Positions 32,941 to 33,360 of a stretch of DNA of 33,360 nucleotides are shown piece by piece. The notes beneath the pieces are model-generated. The model was not told the DNA's origin and searched no databases. It was given only the letters and a program-made list of their open reading frames with translations. Source of the DNA: Tieghemiomyces parasiticus (taxonomy: Eukaryota > Kickxellomycota > Dimargaritomycetes > Dimargaritales > Dimargaritaceae); NCBI GenBank assembly GCA_027575765.1, contig JANBPT010000497.1, forward strand, positions 1 to 33,360, read 5' to 3'. A program made the translations under genes and the position numbers. Every line of letters starts with the position of its first letter. The first letter of the stretch is position 1.

Positions 32941-33360
32941 GACCAAATGGCAGGACGGAGACCCCGGAGAAAAACAGGAAAATGTGTAAAGTGGGATGAT
33001 GGGGATGAGGGATAGAGGTCACACTGGGGTAAACCTCCCCCCCCCCACTACTCCAGGACCGACCGTGACGCAAGTGGCAAGGAGAAGTCGAGTGGGGGGA
33101 GGTGGTAGATAGGTGCGGTTGACTAGACAGCTGGGTGCCCCGGTTAAAAAACCAGGGATCCGGCGAGGCGGCTGTGACAATCCCAGTGCTGCCTTGGTTC
33201 GTTAATAACATCCCCCCTCACTACCCTACAAGACGTTGAAGGCCCGAAAGTATACTGCTCACTCGACAACTGAGCACCGTGGCGCGAAGGCAGCATTGCC
33301 GCCAGAGGCGCATAGGCGGCCAGGGTCGGCCGGGCGAGAGCAACGGAAAGGGCGAGACTA
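32941..33360. other. Upstream flank of CEG1 to the window end
   Basis: C/T-rich leader of CEG1 on the minus strand near the start, and a homopolymeric C run at about 33039-33047. No gene or RNA was recognised before the window ends. Confidence 0.5.

Overview
The window is nuclear DNA of a compact eukaryote, most probably an early-diverging fungus (a Zoopagomycota-type lineage is my inference). Most genes carry short spliceosomal introns with GTAAGT/GTAGGT-like donors and CAG/TAG acceptors. Leaders just before the ATG are pyrimidine-rich, AATAAA signals follow several genes, and intergenic distances are mostly 0.3-1.9 kb. Fungal traits include two secreted GPI-anchor-type proteins (one BIM1/X325-like) and Dsc2, Trs31 and Ceg1-type genes. 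Animal-like families that are sparse or missing in Saccharomyces (FAN1, a POLR2M/Gdown1-like protein, a PAAT/C10orf88-like protein) argue against a typical ascomycete yeast. There is no sign of bacterial, plasmid, phage or CRISPR content.

Layout. On the left (1-6 kb, + strand) lie a 5'-incomplete UBAC2/Dsc2-like rhomboid-UBA gene, a PAAT-like gene and a POLR2M-like gene. From 6.3 to 12.8 kb everything is on the minus strand: acireductone dioxygenase, an intronless tRNA-Leu(CAA), the ten-exon nuclease gene FAN1, and PBDC1. A divergent promoter region at 12.8-13.3 kb leads to a + strand SR-rich FAM133-like gene and an intronless TMEM50/Vps68 gene, which converges on a minus-strand BIM1-like gene. 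A 1.9-kb gap without a recognisable gene precedes the SUMO E1 subunit gene AOS1/SAE1. A second long gap leads to a serine-rich GPI-anchor-type cell-surface gene with a clear TATA box.

The most distinctive segment is 23.5-27.7 kb. A full-length, heavily decayed enolase copy lies about 1.2 kb upstream of an intact, strongly codon-biased enolase gene, in the same orientation. Its first-exon equivalent has exactly the intact length, it still holds sequence where the intron sat, and its splice donor is destroyed. This fits DNA-level tandem duplication followed by loss rather than retroposition. To the right follow a stand-alone cyclophilin-E-type RRM gene (+), the TRAPP subunit gene TRAPPC5/TRS31 (-) and the mRNA capping guanylyltransferase gene CEG1 (-).

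The genes are mostly unrelated housekeeping functions (RNA polymerase II and mRNA processing, ubiquitin/SUMO, membrane traffic, DNA repair, glycolysis, methionine salvage) and do not form one pathway. Exon coordinates were worked out by hand from reading frames, splice signals and remembered family motifs. Single boundaries may be off where the text says so.
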